Shown: positions 35,446 to 45,988, counted from the stretch's first letter. The stretch is 64,000 bases of DNA from Lacinutrix mariniflava (GCF_001418015.1 NZ_LIQG01000017.1:218232-282231), one strand, 5' to 3'. Notes: generated by a model not told the origin, from the sequence alone. A program made the numbers and translations.

Positions 35446-36768
35446 TTATTTAACAGCTTCATAATTATCATCCCATTCTTTAGCTTTTGGGTTATCATGT
35501 AACTTTCCTAAAGATTTTGCAACTATCATTGAAACTGTAGCATCTCCTGTTACGTTTACAACAGTTCTACACATATCTAACGGCCTGTCTACTGCAAAAA
35601 TTAAGGCTAAACCAATCGGTAATAATTCCGCAGGAAAACCAATAGATTCTAATACAATAACTAACATTACCATTCCAGCACTTGGTACAGCTGCACTACC
35701 AATTGAGGCTAATAATGCTGTCGCAATAATTACTAACTGATTAGTAAATGTTAAACCTTCTGGCCAAATAACTTGCATAATAAAAACAGCAGCAATTCCT
35801 TGATACAAACTAGTTCCATCCATATTTACAGTTGCTCCTACAGGTAATACAAAACCAGAAACCTCTTTATCTACACCTAAATGCTCTTCTACACGCTCCA
35901 TAGTCACTGGCAATGTTGCAGCACTTGAACTTGTCGAAAAAGCTAATAATTGTGCAGGCGCAATTTCCTTTAAAAACCATAAAGGTGATTTTTTAACAAC
36001 AAATTTTATTAGAATTAAATAGAAACCAATCATTAATGCCAGACCCAAAACAACACATCCAGCGTAGTTTAGCAATTTTAAAAGGATTTCGGTATCATCA
36101 AAAGCTATAATTACGTTAGCCATTAAAGCAAATACTGCGTAAGGTGCAAATAACATAATTAAATCAACCATTTTCATAACAACCTCGTTAAGAGAATCGA
36201 AAAAATCTATTAATGGTTTTGCCTTTTTTTCTGAAATTAATAATAAACAGATACCTACAAAAAGCGCGAAGAAAATAATTTGAAGCATTTTTGCCTGTCC
36301 TAAAGATACAAATATATTACTAGGAAAAATATCGACTAAAGCTTGTAATGGTCCAGCATCGTTTTGTGCTGTTGCTTTTGCTAGTTTATCCGTAACTCCA
36401 GCATCATTCTCATACTTCATTTTAATTTTAGTAATCGTATCTTGTGACATTCCTGCTCCAGGTTTAACTGTATTTACTATTGATAATCCAATAATAATAG
36501 CAATAAGTGTAGTTCCAATATAAATTGCAATGGTTCTTAATCCCATTGATTTAATTTTAGAAATATCTTTTAAATCTGAAATACCTTTAATTAGCGACGC
36601 AAGAATTAAAGGAACAGCAATAAGCTTTAAAAGGTTAATAAAGATTTTACCAAAAGGAGCAATCCAATCGGAAACAAAATCTTTACCATCATAAGTATTC
36701 ATAATGAATCCAAAGATGATACCTAATATCATACCTATTATTATTTTCCAGTGTAAAGCTAATTTCAT
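35446..36768 (-). CDS. Dicarboxylate/amino acid:cation symporter (DAACS family)
   Basis: 440 aa, 8 transmembrane helices with two re-entrant loops. It imports glutamate, aspartate or C4-dicarboxylates with Na+ or H+. Family signatures are STSSSAATLPVTMERVEE (about 280-297, HP1 tip) and VGATVNMDGTSLYQG (about 306-320, TM7 NMDGT Na+ site), followed by DRPLDMCRTVVNVTGD (TM8). All substrate-binding residues of this part are present. A (GTTA)n tract lies 37-63 bases upstream. Confidence 0.92.
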   Translation of the reverse strand: MKLALHWKIIIGMILGIIFGFIMNTYDGKDFVSDWIAPFGKIFINLLKLIAVPLILASLIKGISDLKDISKIKSMGLRTIAIYIGTTLIAIIIGLSIVNTVKPGAGMSQDTITKIKMKYENDAGVTDKLAKATAQNDAGPLQALVDIFPSNIFVSLGQAKMLQIIFFALFVGICLLLISEKKAKPLIDFFDSLNEVVMKMVDLIMLFAPYAVFALMANVIIAFDDTEILLKLLNYAGCVVLGLALMIGFYLILIKFVVKKSPLWFLKEIAPAQLLAFSTSSSAATLPVTMERVEEHLGVDKEVSGFVLPVGATVNMDGTSLYQGIAAVFIMQVIWPEGLTFTNQLVIIATALLASIGSAAVPSAGMVMLVIVLESIGFPAELLPIGLALIFAVDRPLDMCRTVVNVTGDATVSMIVAKSLGKLHDNPKAKEWDDNYEAVK

Positions 36769-36804
36769 AGAGTTATTTTTATCTTTCCGAAAAGGCGGAA
36801 TCTT

Positions 36805-36831
36805 GTTAGTTAGTTAGTTAGTTAGTTAGTT
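36805..36831. repeat. Tetranucleotide (GTTA)6-7 simple repeat
   Basis: About 6.5 copies of GTTA. On the minus strand this reads (CTAA)n. It covers the last codons and stop of the 190-aa gene (LTN-stop) and lies just upstream of the symporter start. Because every third shift of a 4-base unit still meets a TAA, slippage would change the C-terminus by only a few residues. Confidence 0.85.
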
Positions 36832-37390
36832 TTCTTCCTATTGTTTTGTGTCTCCAAACTTCATAGAGGTTACAATCTATATGTTCTTCGTCTGGACTAT
36901 TAATTGGTAATGCTGTTACTATTTTCTTTGCTTTATCATATTCTGAAATTAATCCAAAAGTATTTAATTCACTTGGAAGAAAAGTTTCATCAAAACCGCC
37001 ACAGTTAGTTAAAGCACTAACATCTCCTTTTTTGTCTATTAGATCGTAGCCAATAAAATCGTAATCATCGCCTAAGTTGGCTTTATTTTTTGATGGTTCT
37101 TTAATGACTGCCAATAAATTAAAGAACTCAAGATGCTCAACCTTACTTAAAACATAGTCTAAGTTATTAAAAAAGAACATAACCATGCCATCGTTGTTAA
37201 TAATATAGTTCCATTCTTCGCTAGAATCTAAATCTGGAATAAATGCTAAAGCATTTAAAATACCATCTAAAGAAACGAGCTCTTTTAAATGCTCGATCTC
37301 AGAGAAGTTTAAATACTCTTTCCAACTAAATCCGGTTTTATTATCCGAATCGTAAGTTTTTAAAGCTGTATAATATATTTCGGGTTTCAT
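36818..37390 (-). CDS. Uncharacterised protein, 190 aa
   Basis: Soluble, acidic protein rich in Asp, Asn and Phe (YDSDNKTGFSWKEYLNFSE; GDDYDFIGYDLIDKKGD). No signal peptide or membrane segment. It ends inside the CTAA repeat. No family recognised. It resembles the size and composition of small immunity-type proteins, but no toxin gene lies beside it and I make no claim. Confidence 0.55.
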   Translation of the reverse strand: MKPEIYYTALKTYDSDNKTGFSWKEYLNFSEIEHLKELVSLDGILNALAFIPDLDSSEEWNYIINNDGMVMFFFNNLDYVLSKVEHLEFFNLLAVIKEPSKNKANLGDDYDFIGYDLIDKKGDVSALTNCGGFDETFLPSELNTFGLISEYDKAKKIVTALPINSPDEEHIDCNLYEVWRHKTIGRKLTN

Positions 37391-37464
37391 ACAACGAAAC
37401 TATTTTATATTAGAAAACTCCCGCTTTACTAAAAACAAGTTCAGTAAAAATATCAGGAATTTGA

Positions 37465-38523
37465 TTAATACATTTTATTAAGCAACCAAAAATCAGCAAT
37501 AACTATTGCTGCCATTGCTTCTACAATTGGCACTGCTCTTGGTACAACACAAGGATCGTGACGCCCTTTGCCTTGCATTTCTACAGTATTACCGTGTTTA
37601 TCTATAGTTTCGTATTTCTGTATTAAAGTGGCAACAGGTTTAAAAGCGACTCTAAAATAAATATCCATGCCGTTACTTATACCGCCTTGTATACCACCAG
37701 AAAGGTTTGTTTTTGTTGTACCATCATTATTAAATGGGTCGTTATGATCACTACCTTTCATTTTTGCACCGCAAAAACCGCTTCCGTACTCAAAGCCTTT
37801 TACCGCATTAATAGAAAGCATAGCTTTACCTAAATCGGCATGTAGCTTATCGAAAACAGGTTCGCCTAAACCAACAGGTACATTTTGTATAACGCAAGTA
37901 ATTGTACCACCAATAGTATCGCCTTCTTTTTTAATCTCTTTAACGCGAGCTATCATTTTTTCGGCTGTAGCTGCGTCTGGACATCGTATAGCGTTAGATT
38001 CAATTTTAGAAAAATCTAAATCTTGATATGGTTTATCTATAAAAATATCACCAACCGAAGACGTGAACGCATTAATTTTAATATCCTTAAGCACCTGCTT
38101 TGCAATAGCTCCAGCAACGACTCTACTTGCTGTTTCTCTTGCAGAACTTCGCCCACCACCACGATAATCGCGATGACCATATTTTTTGTCATACACATAA
38201 TCTGCATGACTTGGTCTGTAAGAATCCTTTATATGTGAATAGTCTTTAGACTTCTGGTTTGCATTTTCAATTATAAAACCTATTGGTGTTCCGGTAGTTT
38301 TACCTTCAAAAATTCCTGATAAGAATTTTACCTCGTCCGGCTCCTTACGTTGTGTAACAATTGAAGACTGACCTGGTTTACGTCTATCCATTTCATTTTG
38401 AATAGCTTCAAAATCTAATGTAATATTTGGAGGACAACCATCAATTACTCCACCAATAGCAACGCCGTGAGACTCACCAAATGTTGTGAGATTAAATAGT
38501 TTTCCAAAGGAATTTCCTGCCAT
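37465..38523 (-). CDS. aroC: Chorismate synthase
   Basis: Last step of the shikimate pathway, making chorismate from EPSP with reduced FMN. 352 aa. Hallmarks are the N-terminal [19 protein letters not shown], the FMN-site motif [23 protein letters not shown] (about 117-139) and the final [23 protein letters not shown] (about 314-336). All signature residues are intact. Confidence 0.96.
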   Translation of the reverse strand: MAGNSFGKLFNLTTFGESHGVAIGGVIDGCPPNITLDFEAIQNEMDRRKPGQSSIVTQRKEPDEVKFLSGIFEGKTTGTPIGFIIENANQKSKDYSHIKDSYRPSHADYVYDKKYGHRDYRGGGRSSARETASRVVAGAIAKQVLKDIKINAFTSSVGDIFIDKPYQDLDFSKIESNAIRCPDAATAEKMIARVKEIKKEGDTIGGTITCVIQNVPVGLGEPVFDKLHADLGKAMLSINAVKGFEYGSGFCGAKMKGSDHNDPFNNDGTTKTNLSGGIQGGISNGMDIYFRVAFKPVATLIQKYETIDKHGNTVEMQGKGRHDPCVVPRAVPIVEAMAAIVIADFWLLNKMY

Positions 38524-38633
38524 ATAAATTTAATTTATGCTAATGTAAAAGTTATATTACAGAAACAAAAATTGTATAATACTTAATTAGGTATTCTTTT
38601 TATTAGTTATACTTTTACAAAAAGTCTCATTTT

Positions 38634-39494
38634 ATGAAAAACATTGCATATTCTATATTAATACTAACTATTGCTTTAGCAAACTCTTGCTCTAGTGATA
38701 ACAACATTAATGATACTTTAAATCCTGGTGAAATTGAAACTAATGATAATTATTTTCCTTCTACACCCAACGACTATTGGAATTATAATGTTACAAACAT
38801 AGACAATACTACTAATGAAACTATTATAACCCAAGATAGTCTGTATGTGGTTTCTAACTCTCAATCAACATTTATGCTCGATGCAAACAATGGCATACCG
38901 GCAAATGGACCTATAATTGGCTTGCTTTCTAGTGGGACTTTAACAAACTCTAATACGACCTTGGTTTTAGACGGAGCTCTAGAGCTTCCTGCTGAAATAA
39001 CAGATTTAATTGATTTTGATATTGCCCTAAATAACTTTGTATTATATAATACCGAAGCTAGTATTAATACAGTGTTAGCATCTAATACCAATACTATTAC
39101 GCAAGATTTTAATGGCTACCCATTAACAATAACTTACCAGCTAACCTCTACTGCTTTAGATTTTAATGAAAATTTAAGTCTTAATGGCGTATCCTATTCA
39201 GACGTAGTATCCTCTAAATTAGCACTAAATTTAAGTATCGCTACAGAAATTAATGTCTTTGGATTCCCTATTCCTTTAGCTATTTTAGACCCTCAAGACA
39301 TTTTGGTTTCAACAAATTATTATGCCGTTGGCATAGGCTTGGTTCAAGCAAACTCTAATACAAGTTATCAAATTAGCCCAACAGCCATAAACACTTTAGC
39401 TGAAGCAGAAATCACCTTACCAATTCCTTCTAGTGGTTCAGCGATTGTAAATCAAGAGATTGCAGATTATTATGTAGAGATAATACTAAATTAA
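38634..39494 (+). CDS. Lipoprotein of unknown function
   Basis: 286 aa. The lipobox is at the N-terminus (LTIALANSC, Cys19). The mature protein is rich in Asn, Thr and Ser with repeated strand-like segments (NYWNYNVTNIDNTTNET; GSAIVNQEIADYYVEI), typical of surface beta-sandwich lipoproteins of Flavobacteriaceae. No catalytic motif is visible. The gene stands alone. Confidence 0.65.
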   Translation: MKNIAYSILILTIALANSCSSDNNINDTLNPGEIETNDNYFPSTPNDYWNYNVTNIDNTTNETIITQDSLYVVSNSQSTFMLDANNGIPANGPIIGLLSSGTLTNSNTTLVLDGALELPAEITDLIDFDIALNNFVLYNTEASINTVLASNTNTITQDFNGYPLTITYQLTSTALDFNENLSLNGVSYSDVVSSKLALNLSIATEINVFGFPIPLAILDPQDILVSTNYYAVGIGLVQANSNTSYQISPTAINTLAEAEITLPIPSSGSAIVNQEIADYYVEIILN

Positions 39495-39605
39495 CATACA
39501 CATTAATTGCTGGACATCAAGATAACATAATGGTCTAGTTTTTATAACATATAGATAATCTTCAAGTCCTGATATTTTTCGAATTTTACTTAAAATTCAA
39601 GAACC

Positions 39606-40448
39606 TTGAGTATAAAACGAAAAGTAGAAGTTGTAGTTATTTCAGATGTGCATTTAGGAACCTATGGTTGCCACGCTAAGCAATTATTAACCTATCTTGA
39701 AAGTATTAATCCCAAAACACTAGTTCTAAACGGAGATATAATAGATATCTGGCAATTTAGCAAACGTTATTTTCCAAAACCACATTTAAAAGTTATTAAA
39801 AAGATCATGGATTTTGCTGCCAATGGTGTAGATGTTATCTACATAACAGGCAATCATGATGAGATGCTTAGAAAATTTGCAGATACCAAAATTGGAAACA
39901 TTTCTATTGTAAACAAAAAAGTGATGTATTTAGATGGTAAAAAAGCATGGTTTTTTCATGGAGATGTTTTTGACGCTTCTATTCAAAATGCAAAATGGAT
40001 TGCCAAACTAGGTGGTTATGGTTACGATTTTTTAATACTAATAAATCGTTTCGTTAACTGGATATTGGTAAATATGGGTAAAGAAAAATATTCTCTTTCT
40101 AAAAAAATTAAAAACAGTGTTAAACAGGCCTTAAAATATATAAGTGATTTTGAAGAAGTTGCCACGGATTTAGCTATCCAAAACGGCTACGATTATGTAA
40201 TTTGTGGACACATACACCAACCTAAAATAGTAGTTAAAAAGAATAAACATGGCGAAACTACCTATTTGAATTCTGGTGATTGGGTAGAAAACTTTACAGC
40301 TTTAGAATATCAGTTTAAACGTTGGAAACTTTACAACTATAGCCAAGATAAACGTGCTCCTTTTTTTGCAGATAGCGACATCAAAGAAATGGAATTAAAT
40401 GATTTAATCGCCGCTATTACCGTTTTTAACCCAAAAGACGTAGTTTAG
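39606..40448 (+). CDS. LpxH-like UDP-2,3-diacylglucosamine diphosphatase
   Basis: 280-aa metallophosphoesterase, start TTG. Metal ligands are in ISDVHLG (D14, H16), LNGDIIDIW, GNHDE, FHGDVFD and GHIHQPK. The NGDIIDIWQFSKR and GHIHQPKIV segments are typical of the LpxH group, which cleaves UDP-diacylglucosamine to lipid X in lipid A synthesis. It may also belong to a sister phosphoesterase. It overlaps the convergent oxidase gene by 4 bases at the stop codons. Confidence 0.75.
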   Translation: MSIKRKVEVVVISDVHLGTYGCHAKQLLTYLESINPKTLVLNGDIIDIWQFSKRYFPKPHLKVIKKIMDFAANGVDVIYITGNHDEMLRKFADTKIGNISIVNKKVMYLDGKKAWFFHGDVFDASIQNAKWIAKLGGYGYDFLILINRFVNWILVNMGKEKYSLSKKIKNSVKQALKYISDFEEVATDLAIQNGYDYVICGHIHQPKIVVKKNKHGETTYLNSGDWVENFTALEYQFKRWKLYNYSQDKRAPFFADSDIKEMELNDLIAAITVFNPKDVV

Positions 40449-43351
40449 ATTAACGCAGCTTTTAAAATACTTATAGGATGTGCAGCTAATCTATTGGTTC
40501 CGTCCTTTATTTGATGCCTACAACTGGTTCCATTAGCAGCAATAACTGTATCCATTTTTGCTTTACGAATAGCTGGAAACAATGTTTGCTCGCCTATCTC
40601 CATGCTTATTTTATAATGCTCTTTTTCGTACCCAAAACTTCCTGCCATTCCACAACAACCACTTGGTATAATAGTTACTTTATAGTTTACTGGTAAGTTT
40701 AAGACATTAAAACTATGTATTTGGTTACTTTGTGATTTTTGGTGACAATGCCCATGAAACTTAATTGTTTTTTCTTCGGAAGTAAACTGTGATGATTTAA
40801 TATTACCACAGGCAATTTCATTACTAATAAACTCTTCAATTAAAAACGTGTTTTTTGCTATTGCTTTAGCTGAATCTTTATCGTCTACTAGTTTTAAATA
40901 TTCATCTCTAAAAGATAAAATAGCTGAAGGCTCAATACCTAAAAGTGGTGTTTCATTTGAAATAATATCTTTATATAAAGTCACATTATCATTCGCTACT
41001 TTTTTAGCTTGTTCTAATAATCCTTTAGATAGAAATGAGCGTCCCGACTCGCTGTTATTTATCAGCTTTACTTCATAATTTAGCGCTTGTAAAAGCGCTA
41101 TTGCATCTACACCAATTGCGGTATCTAAATAGTTGGTGAACTCATCGTTAAATAAGTATATTGTTTTTATTTTTTTTGAATCAACATTATTATTTTTAAT
41201 TAGTTGAAACTCTTTATCTAAACTATTAATTGAAATTAATGGTAGACTTCTTTTATTGGCAACTCCTATAGATTTCTTAAGTATTGAAGACGTAAATCCA
41301 TTAGAAAACATAAAGTTTGTAATCTTAGGTAATTTGCTTCCAATAGTATTTAATTTGTTATTATAAGCAAAGAGTTTTGTCCTTAAACTTGTACCGTTTG
41401 CTTTTTGATATTGGTATAAAAACTCAGCTTTTAAACTAGCGACATCAACACTACTTGGACATTCGCTAGCGCATGCTTTACAACTTAAACAAAGGTCGAA
41501 AACCTGCTTTAATTCATCATGATTAAACTTATTAGCTTTTTCAGAATTTGTTAGATATTCGCGTAATGCATTTGCTCTTGCCCTCGTTGTATCTTTTTCG
41601 TCTCTAGTAGCTCGATAACTAGGACACATTGTACCACCAAATTCAGGCAGTTTTCTACAATCTCCAGAACCATTACATTTTTCTGCTTCACGCAGAATAC
41701 CTTGCGATGCCGTAAAATCTAGAAATGTTGCAACTTCAGGTTCTTTTCTATCTACTTGATACCGCAGATTTTTATCCATTGGAAAAGCGTTTACAATCTT
41801 TCCAGGATTAAAAACATTTTGTGGATCGAACGCAAACTTAATTCGTTTTAATAATTCGTAATTAGTACTACCAATCATATATTCTATAAACTCTGCGCGT
41901 ACAATTCCATCACCATGCTCTCCACTAAAAGAACCTTTATACTTCTTTACTAAAGAAGCAACATCGGTTGTTATTTTTCTAAATAAAACGACATCTTCTT
42001 CCTTTTTAAGGTTTAATATTGGCCTTAAGTGTAATTCTCCTGCTCCAGCATGTGCATAATAAACTGCATCTTGTTTATAACCTTTCATGAGCGCGGTAAA
42101 CTCATTAATATATTGACTCAAATCTGGTAAAGCCACAGCTGTATCTTCAATACATGCTACTGCTTTTTTGTCTCCAATTATGTTTCCTAATAATCCCAAA
42201 CCTGCTTTTCTTAAAGCATTCGCCTTATCTATTTCTTTATTTTCAAGGCTTACATTAGCATAACTTAATCCAGAATTTTCAAGTGTATTTATAAGAGCTT
42301 TTACTTGTAATTGTACAGCGGTCAAATTCTCAGCCTTTACCTCACACATTAAAATAGCTTGAGGATCTCCTTGAATAAATTGTCTGTTTTCGGTTTGTGT
42401 TTTATTATTTTTTGTGCAATCTAAAATGGTTTTATCCATCATCTCACAAGTAAACAAATTATGTTGCATTACAGGCTCTACCGCTTTTAAACAGTCGGAA
42501 ATTGAATTAAAGTGAGCAGCAACCATTATACTTTGACTTGGAGGAAGTTTATCTAGTTTTAACGTAATCTCTGTAGTAAAAGCTAATGTACCTTCACTTC
42601 CTGATAGTAGTTTACAAAGATTAAATATTTCGGTTGAATTAATAAGTTCATCTATTGCGTAACCTGTATTTCTTCTATGTATTTCTCGCTTTGGAAAGTT
42701 TTTTATTATTTCGTTTTTTGTTTCTTCCGAAGACAATTCGGAAACAATCGTACTATATATATGCCCTTCTAAAGTATCAAGTTCTGTCTTGTTTTTAAGC
42801 GCTACTTTTGATAACTCATTAAAAACAACTTCACTCCCATCACTTAATATAGTTTTGAGCTCTATAACTTTATCTCGTGTAACTCCATATCTAATTGAAG
42901 TCGTTCCAGAGGAGTTATTTCCTACCATACCTCCAATCATACAACGATTAGAAGTTGATGTATTAGGACCAAAAAACAATCCGAAAGGTTTTAAGTAATT
43001 ATTAAGTTCATCTCTAACCACTCCTGGTTGCACGGTAACAGTTTGCGTAGTTTCATTAATATCTAAAATCTTAGTGAAGTATTTAGATACATCAACTACA
43101 ATTCCTGTTCCAACACATTGTCCAGCTAAAGAAGTTCCTGCCGTTCTTGGAATTAATGATGTGTTATTATCAATAGCAAATGCAATTAATTTTTTTATAT
43201 CGCTATTAGATTTAGGAAATGCTACAGCCATTGGTAACATTCTATAAACCGAAGCATCTGTTGCATAAAGACGTTTCATTAAATCGCTATAATGCAGCTC
43301 GCCTTCAAGGTTTTTTTCTAAATTGTATAAGGTTGATTTTTCTATATTCAT
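40445..43351 (-). CDS. GlcD-GlcF fusion: FAD-linked oxidase with 4Fe-4S and CCG domains
   Basis: 968 aa from ATG 43351 (MNIEKSTLYN; the open frame begins at 43381). The FAD domain is at about 40-250 (LIPRTAGTSLAGQCVGTGIVVDVSKY, MIGGMVGNNSSGTTSIRYG), the oxidase C domain at about 250-510, the ferredoxin-like part at about 560-640 with LCLSCKACASECPSSVD, and the CCG region at about 800-930 (GHCHQKS, SGCCGMAGSFG). It probably oxidises D-lactate or glycolate and passes electrons to quinone. Fusion of both subunits is common in this clade. Confidence 0.85.
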   Translation of the reverse strand: MNIEKSTLYNLEKNLEGELHYSDLMKRLYATDASVYRMLPMAVAFPKSNSDIKKLIAFAIDNNTSLIPRTAGTSLAGQCVGTGIVVDVSKYFTKILDINETTQTVTVQPGVVRDELNNYLKPFGLFFGPNTSTSNRCMIGGMVGNNSSGTTSIRYGVTRDKVIELKTILSDGSEVVFNELSKVALKNKTELDTLEGHIYSTIVSELSSEETKNEIIKNFPKREIHRRNTGYAIDELINSTEIFNLCKLLSGSEGTLAFTTEITLKLDKLPPSQSIMVAAHFNSISDCLKAVEPVMQHNLFTCEMMDKTILDCTKNNKTQTENRQFIQGDPQAILMCEVKAENLTAVQLQVKALINTLENSGLSYANVSLENKEIDKANALRKAGLGLLGNIIGDKKAVACIEDTAVALPDLSQYINEFTALMKGYKQDAVYYAHAGAGELHLRPILNLKKEEDVVLFRKITTDVASLVKKYKGSFSGEHGDGIVRAEFIEYMIGSTNYELLKRIKFAFDPQNVFNPGKIVNAFPMDKNLRYQVDRKEPEVATFLDFTASQGILREAEKCNGSGDCRKLPEFGGTMCPSYRATRDEKDTTRARANALREYLTNSEKANKFNHDELKQVFDLCLSCKACASECPSSVDVASLKAEFLYQYQKANGTSLRTKLFAYNNKLNTIGSKLPKITNFMFSNGFTSSILKKSIGVANKRSLPLISINSLDKEFQLIKNNNVDSKKIKTIYLFNDEFTNYLDTAIGVDAIALLQALNYEVKLINNSESGRSFLSKGLLEQAKKVANDNVTLYKDIISNETPLLGIEPSAILSFRDEYLKLVDDKDSAKAIAKNTFLIEEFISNEIACGNIKSSQFTSEEKTIKFHGHCHQKSQSNQIHSFNVLNLPVNYKVTIIPSGCCGMAGSFGYEKEHYKISMEIGEQTLFPAIRKAKMDTVIAANGTSCRHQIKDGTNRLAAHPISILKAALI

Positions 43352-43466
43352 TCTATTTCCAAATTTAAGATATCTTAACAATTATTAACTTAATATTAGG
43401 GTTATTCTTTAAGCATAATCAAAGGGTAATTGTATATTAGTTTTAACTTTTAATTAAAAAACAAAA

Positions 43467-43952
43467 ATGAAAAAAATATTTTTATTAGCTATAGCTATTC
43501 TAGGATTCAGTTATGCTGCAACTGCTCAGGAAATTTCTGAAAATGCTATTGGATTACGAATTGGAGATAATGATGGCTTTGGTGGTGAGATTTCTTATCA
43601 GCGTGCTTTAGGTGCTAACAATCGATTAGAAGTCGATCTTGGTATTCGATCTGGTAGTGATTATGATGGCTTTAAGCTAGCTGGTCTTTATCAATGGGTT
43701 TGGGTATTAGAAGGAGACTTTAATTGGTACGCCGGGGTTGGTGGTGGTGTAGGAAATTATAGCTATGAATTACCTCCTCCTTTTAAAGATGAAAGTGAAA
43801 CTTTTATTTTTGCAGCTGGAGATATTGGAATAGAATACAATTTCGACATTCCTTTAATTATTTCTTTAGATGCTAGACCTGAACTTGGTTTTGGAGACTT
43901 TAGAGACGATTTAGATTTTGATATTGCGCTAGGTATTAGATATCAATTTTAA
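43467..43952 (+). CDS. Outer membrane beta-barrel protein
   Basis: 161 aa. The signal peptide (MKKIFLLAIAILGFSYAATAQ) is followed by alternating hydrophobic and polar strands separated by Asp/Gly turns (NRLEVDLGIRSGSDYDGFKLAGLYQW, NWYAGVGGGVGNYSYE). It ends IRYQF with a C-terminal Phe, the mark of an Omp inserted by BamA. Size and strands fit an 8-stranded barrel. Function unknown. Confidence 0.7.
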   Translation: MKKIFLLAIAILGFSYAATAQEISENAIGLRIGDNDGFGGEISYQRALGANNRLEVDLGIRSGSDYDGFKLAGLYQWVWVLEGDFNWYAGVGGGVGNYSYELPPPFKDESETFIFAAGDIGIEYNFDIPLIISLDARPELGFGDFRDDLDFDIALGIRYQF

Positions 43953-43979
43953 AAAACAATAAAAATCATTACTTTTGTA

Positions 43980-44010
43980 AACCATTTCAACTATTTGAAA
44001 TGGTTTTTTT
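43980..44010 (+). terminator. Rho-independent terminator after the barrel gene
   Basis: Perfect 11-bp stem AACCATTTCAA / TTGAAATGGTT with a CTAT loop, followed by T8. Confidence 0.85.
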
Positions 44011-44054
44011 GTGGCAAGATAATTGCCTTCACTATTAAAATAAATTTACTTACA

Positions 44055-44573
44055 ATGAAACACAAAACTATACTATCTGTTATTCTAGTCAATCTTTTAA
44101 TCTTCACTGCTTTTGGCCAAACTAATTTAAAAGTTGGTTATGCGGATATTGATTACATTTTGGGAAACATGCCTGAAACTGTAAAAGCACAAGCAGACTT
44201 AGATATTGTGAGTAACAAATTAACTACCACCAGAGATTCTATAGTTAAAGATTACAATGTTAAAATGGAAGACTATAAAAAAAATAGTAAGACGTTAATT
44301 GAGGCCACTAGAAAAGTAAAAGAAACTGAACTCGTAAGAATGCAACAAGGTCTTCAAGGTTTTGAAGCTGATATTCAAACGGCTGTAAACTATAAAAAGA
44401 ATTTACTATTAAAACCTATTTACGATAGAATTGGACAGCTAATTACTTTAGTAGCTAAAGAAAACGGATACACTCATATTATTAATTCTCAAATTGATGG
44501 TAACAGTGTTATTTTGTATGCTGAAGAAAGTACGGATATAAGTGACCTTGTTATAGCTAAAGCAAAAATGTAA
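44055..44573 (+). CDS. OmpH/Skp-family periplasmic chaperone
   Basis: 172 aa from ATG 44055, where a signal peptide begins (MKHKTILSVILVNLLIFTAFG). An upstream in-frame start at 43995 lies inside the previous terminator and is unlikely. The mature form starts KVGYADIDYILGNMPETVKAQ and then forms a long coiled coil (about 50-125) typical of the Skp tentacles. It assists outer membrane protein transport. It has its own terminator at 44598. Confidence 0.87.
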   Translation: MKHKTILSVILVNLLIFTAFGQTNLKVGYADIDYILGNMPETVKAQADLDIVSNKLTTTRDSIVKDYNVKMEDYKKNSKTLIEATRKVKETELVRMQQGLQGFEADIQTAVNYKKNLLLKPIYDRIGQLITLVAKENGYTHIINSQIDGNSVILYAEESTDISDLVIAKAKM

Positions 44574-44597
44574 TAAACGTAATTATTATAGAAACAA

Positions 44598-44626
44598 AAA
44601 GCACCTCAAATGAGGTGCTTTTTTTA
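44598..44626 (+). terminator. Rho-independent terminator of the OmpH gene
   Basis: Stem AAAGCACCTCA / TGAGGTGCTTT (11 bp, perfect) with an AA loop, followed by a T-run. Confidence 0.9.
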
Positions 44627-44682
44627 TTTCTATATTTGAAATAAAGTTATCGTATTTATTCAATTGCAACAATAATGCGCTG

Positions 44683-45828
44683 CTAGAGCTTTTGCGTAAA
44701 CAAGCACGTTTTAAGAGTTTCTTCATATATAGCTTCGTATTGTGGTACTATATTATGGATATCAAACTTCTTTGCTTGTATTTTAGCATTCTTTTTAAGT
44801 TGAGTTAAAAGTTTTTCATCTTTTAAAACCATTATCGCATTCTTACTCATCTCATCAATAGCTCCAACCTCGCTTAAATAACCAGAGAAACCTTCCTCGT
44901 TTACTTCGGGAATACCGCCTGTGTTACTTGAAATTACTGGAACTCCAGATGCCATGGCTTCTAAAGCAGATAGTCCAAAACTTTCGGTTTCACTTGGCAA
45001 CAAAAACAAATCGCTAAAACATAGAATTCTATCTATCTCATTACTATTTCCAAAAAATACTACTTTATCACTAATTCCTAATTCTCTACACAATTGTTCT
45101 GCTGGTTCACGTTCTGGACCTTCACCAACCATCATTAATTTTGATGGCACTTCTTTTTGGACATTGTTGAAAATATTTATAATATCTGGAATACGTTTAA
45201 CCTCTCTAAAGTTACTAATGTGGGTAATTATTTTTTCATCTTCATTAGCCATCATTCCACGTTGGCAATCTGTAAAACCGTTTTTAAACTTCTTTAAATC
45301 TATAAAATTAGTAACTACACTAATTTTTTGTTTGATATCGAACAAACGTAACGTATCATCTTTTAAACTCTGAGAAACTGCTGTAACAGCATCCGATTTA
45401 TTAATACTAAATGTAACCGCAGGTTTGTAAAATGGATGATTACCAACTAAGGTAATATCTGTTCCATGCAACGTTGTAACAATAGGCACGTAAATATCTT
45501 CTTCTCTCAGCATTTTTTGAGCCATATAAGCTGCATAGGCATGCGGAATAGCATAATGCACATGAAGAATTTCAATTTCATGAAGCTTAACCATATCTAC
45601 CAACTTACTCGATAAAGCTAATTCGTAAGGCTGGTAATGAAATAAAGGATACTCCGGAACATTGACTTCGTGATAATAGATATTGTCACCCAAAAGTTCT
45701 AACCGAACCGGCTGATTATAAGTTATAAAATGAATAGTGTGTCCTCGCTTAGAAAGTTCTAAACCTAATTCTGTTGCCACTACTCCACTTCCTCCAAATG
45801 TTGGATAACAAACAATTCCTATTTTCAT
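44683..45828 (-). CDS. bshA: N-acetyl-alpha-D-glucosaminyl L-malate synthase
   Basis: First enzyme of bacillithiol synthesis, joining GlcNAc from UDP-GlcNAc to L-malate. It is a GT-B glycosyltransferase of 381 aa. Signatures are GIVCYPTFGGSGVVATELG at the N-terminus, LHGTDITLVG, and the C-terminal donor-site SETESFGLSALEAMASGVPVISSNTGGIPEV. Bacillithiol is the main low-molecular-weight thiol in this group. BshB and BshC do not appear in the window. Confidence 0.94.
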   Translation of the reverse strand: MKIGIVCYPTFGGSGVVATELGLELSKRGHTIHFITYNQPVRLELLGDNIYYHEVNVPEYPLFHYQPYELALSSKLVDMVKLHEIEILHVHYAIPHAYAAYMAQKMLREEDIYVPIVTTLHGTDITLVGNHPFYKPAVTFSINKSDAVTAVSQSLKDDTLRLFDIKQKISVVTNFIDLKKFKNGFTDCQRGMMANEDEKIITHISNFREVKRIPDIINIFNNVQKEVPSKLMMVGEGPEREPAEQLCRELGISDKVVFFGNSNEIDRILCFSDLFLLPSETESFGLSALEAMASGVPVISSNTGGIPEVNEEGFSGYLSEVGAIDEMSKNAIMVLKDEKLLTQLKKNAKIQAKKFDIHNIVPQYEAIYEETLKTCLFTQKL

Positions 45829-45988
45829 TTAGTTAGTTTTAAGTATCTAAAGTTTTAAGAATTTAGAGTCTAGAACTCGAACTTAAAACTATAAGATTTA
45901 AATTTTGGTTAATTGATTAGTAGATAAAATGAAAAATACTTACAAGATTTTTCACTTAATACATTTTAAAATTTTAGTATCTAATTTT

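Noticed and set aside
43995..44054. N-terminal extension of the OmpH protein
   Set aside because: It starts inside the previous gene's terminator and would mask the signal peptide that starts at 44055.
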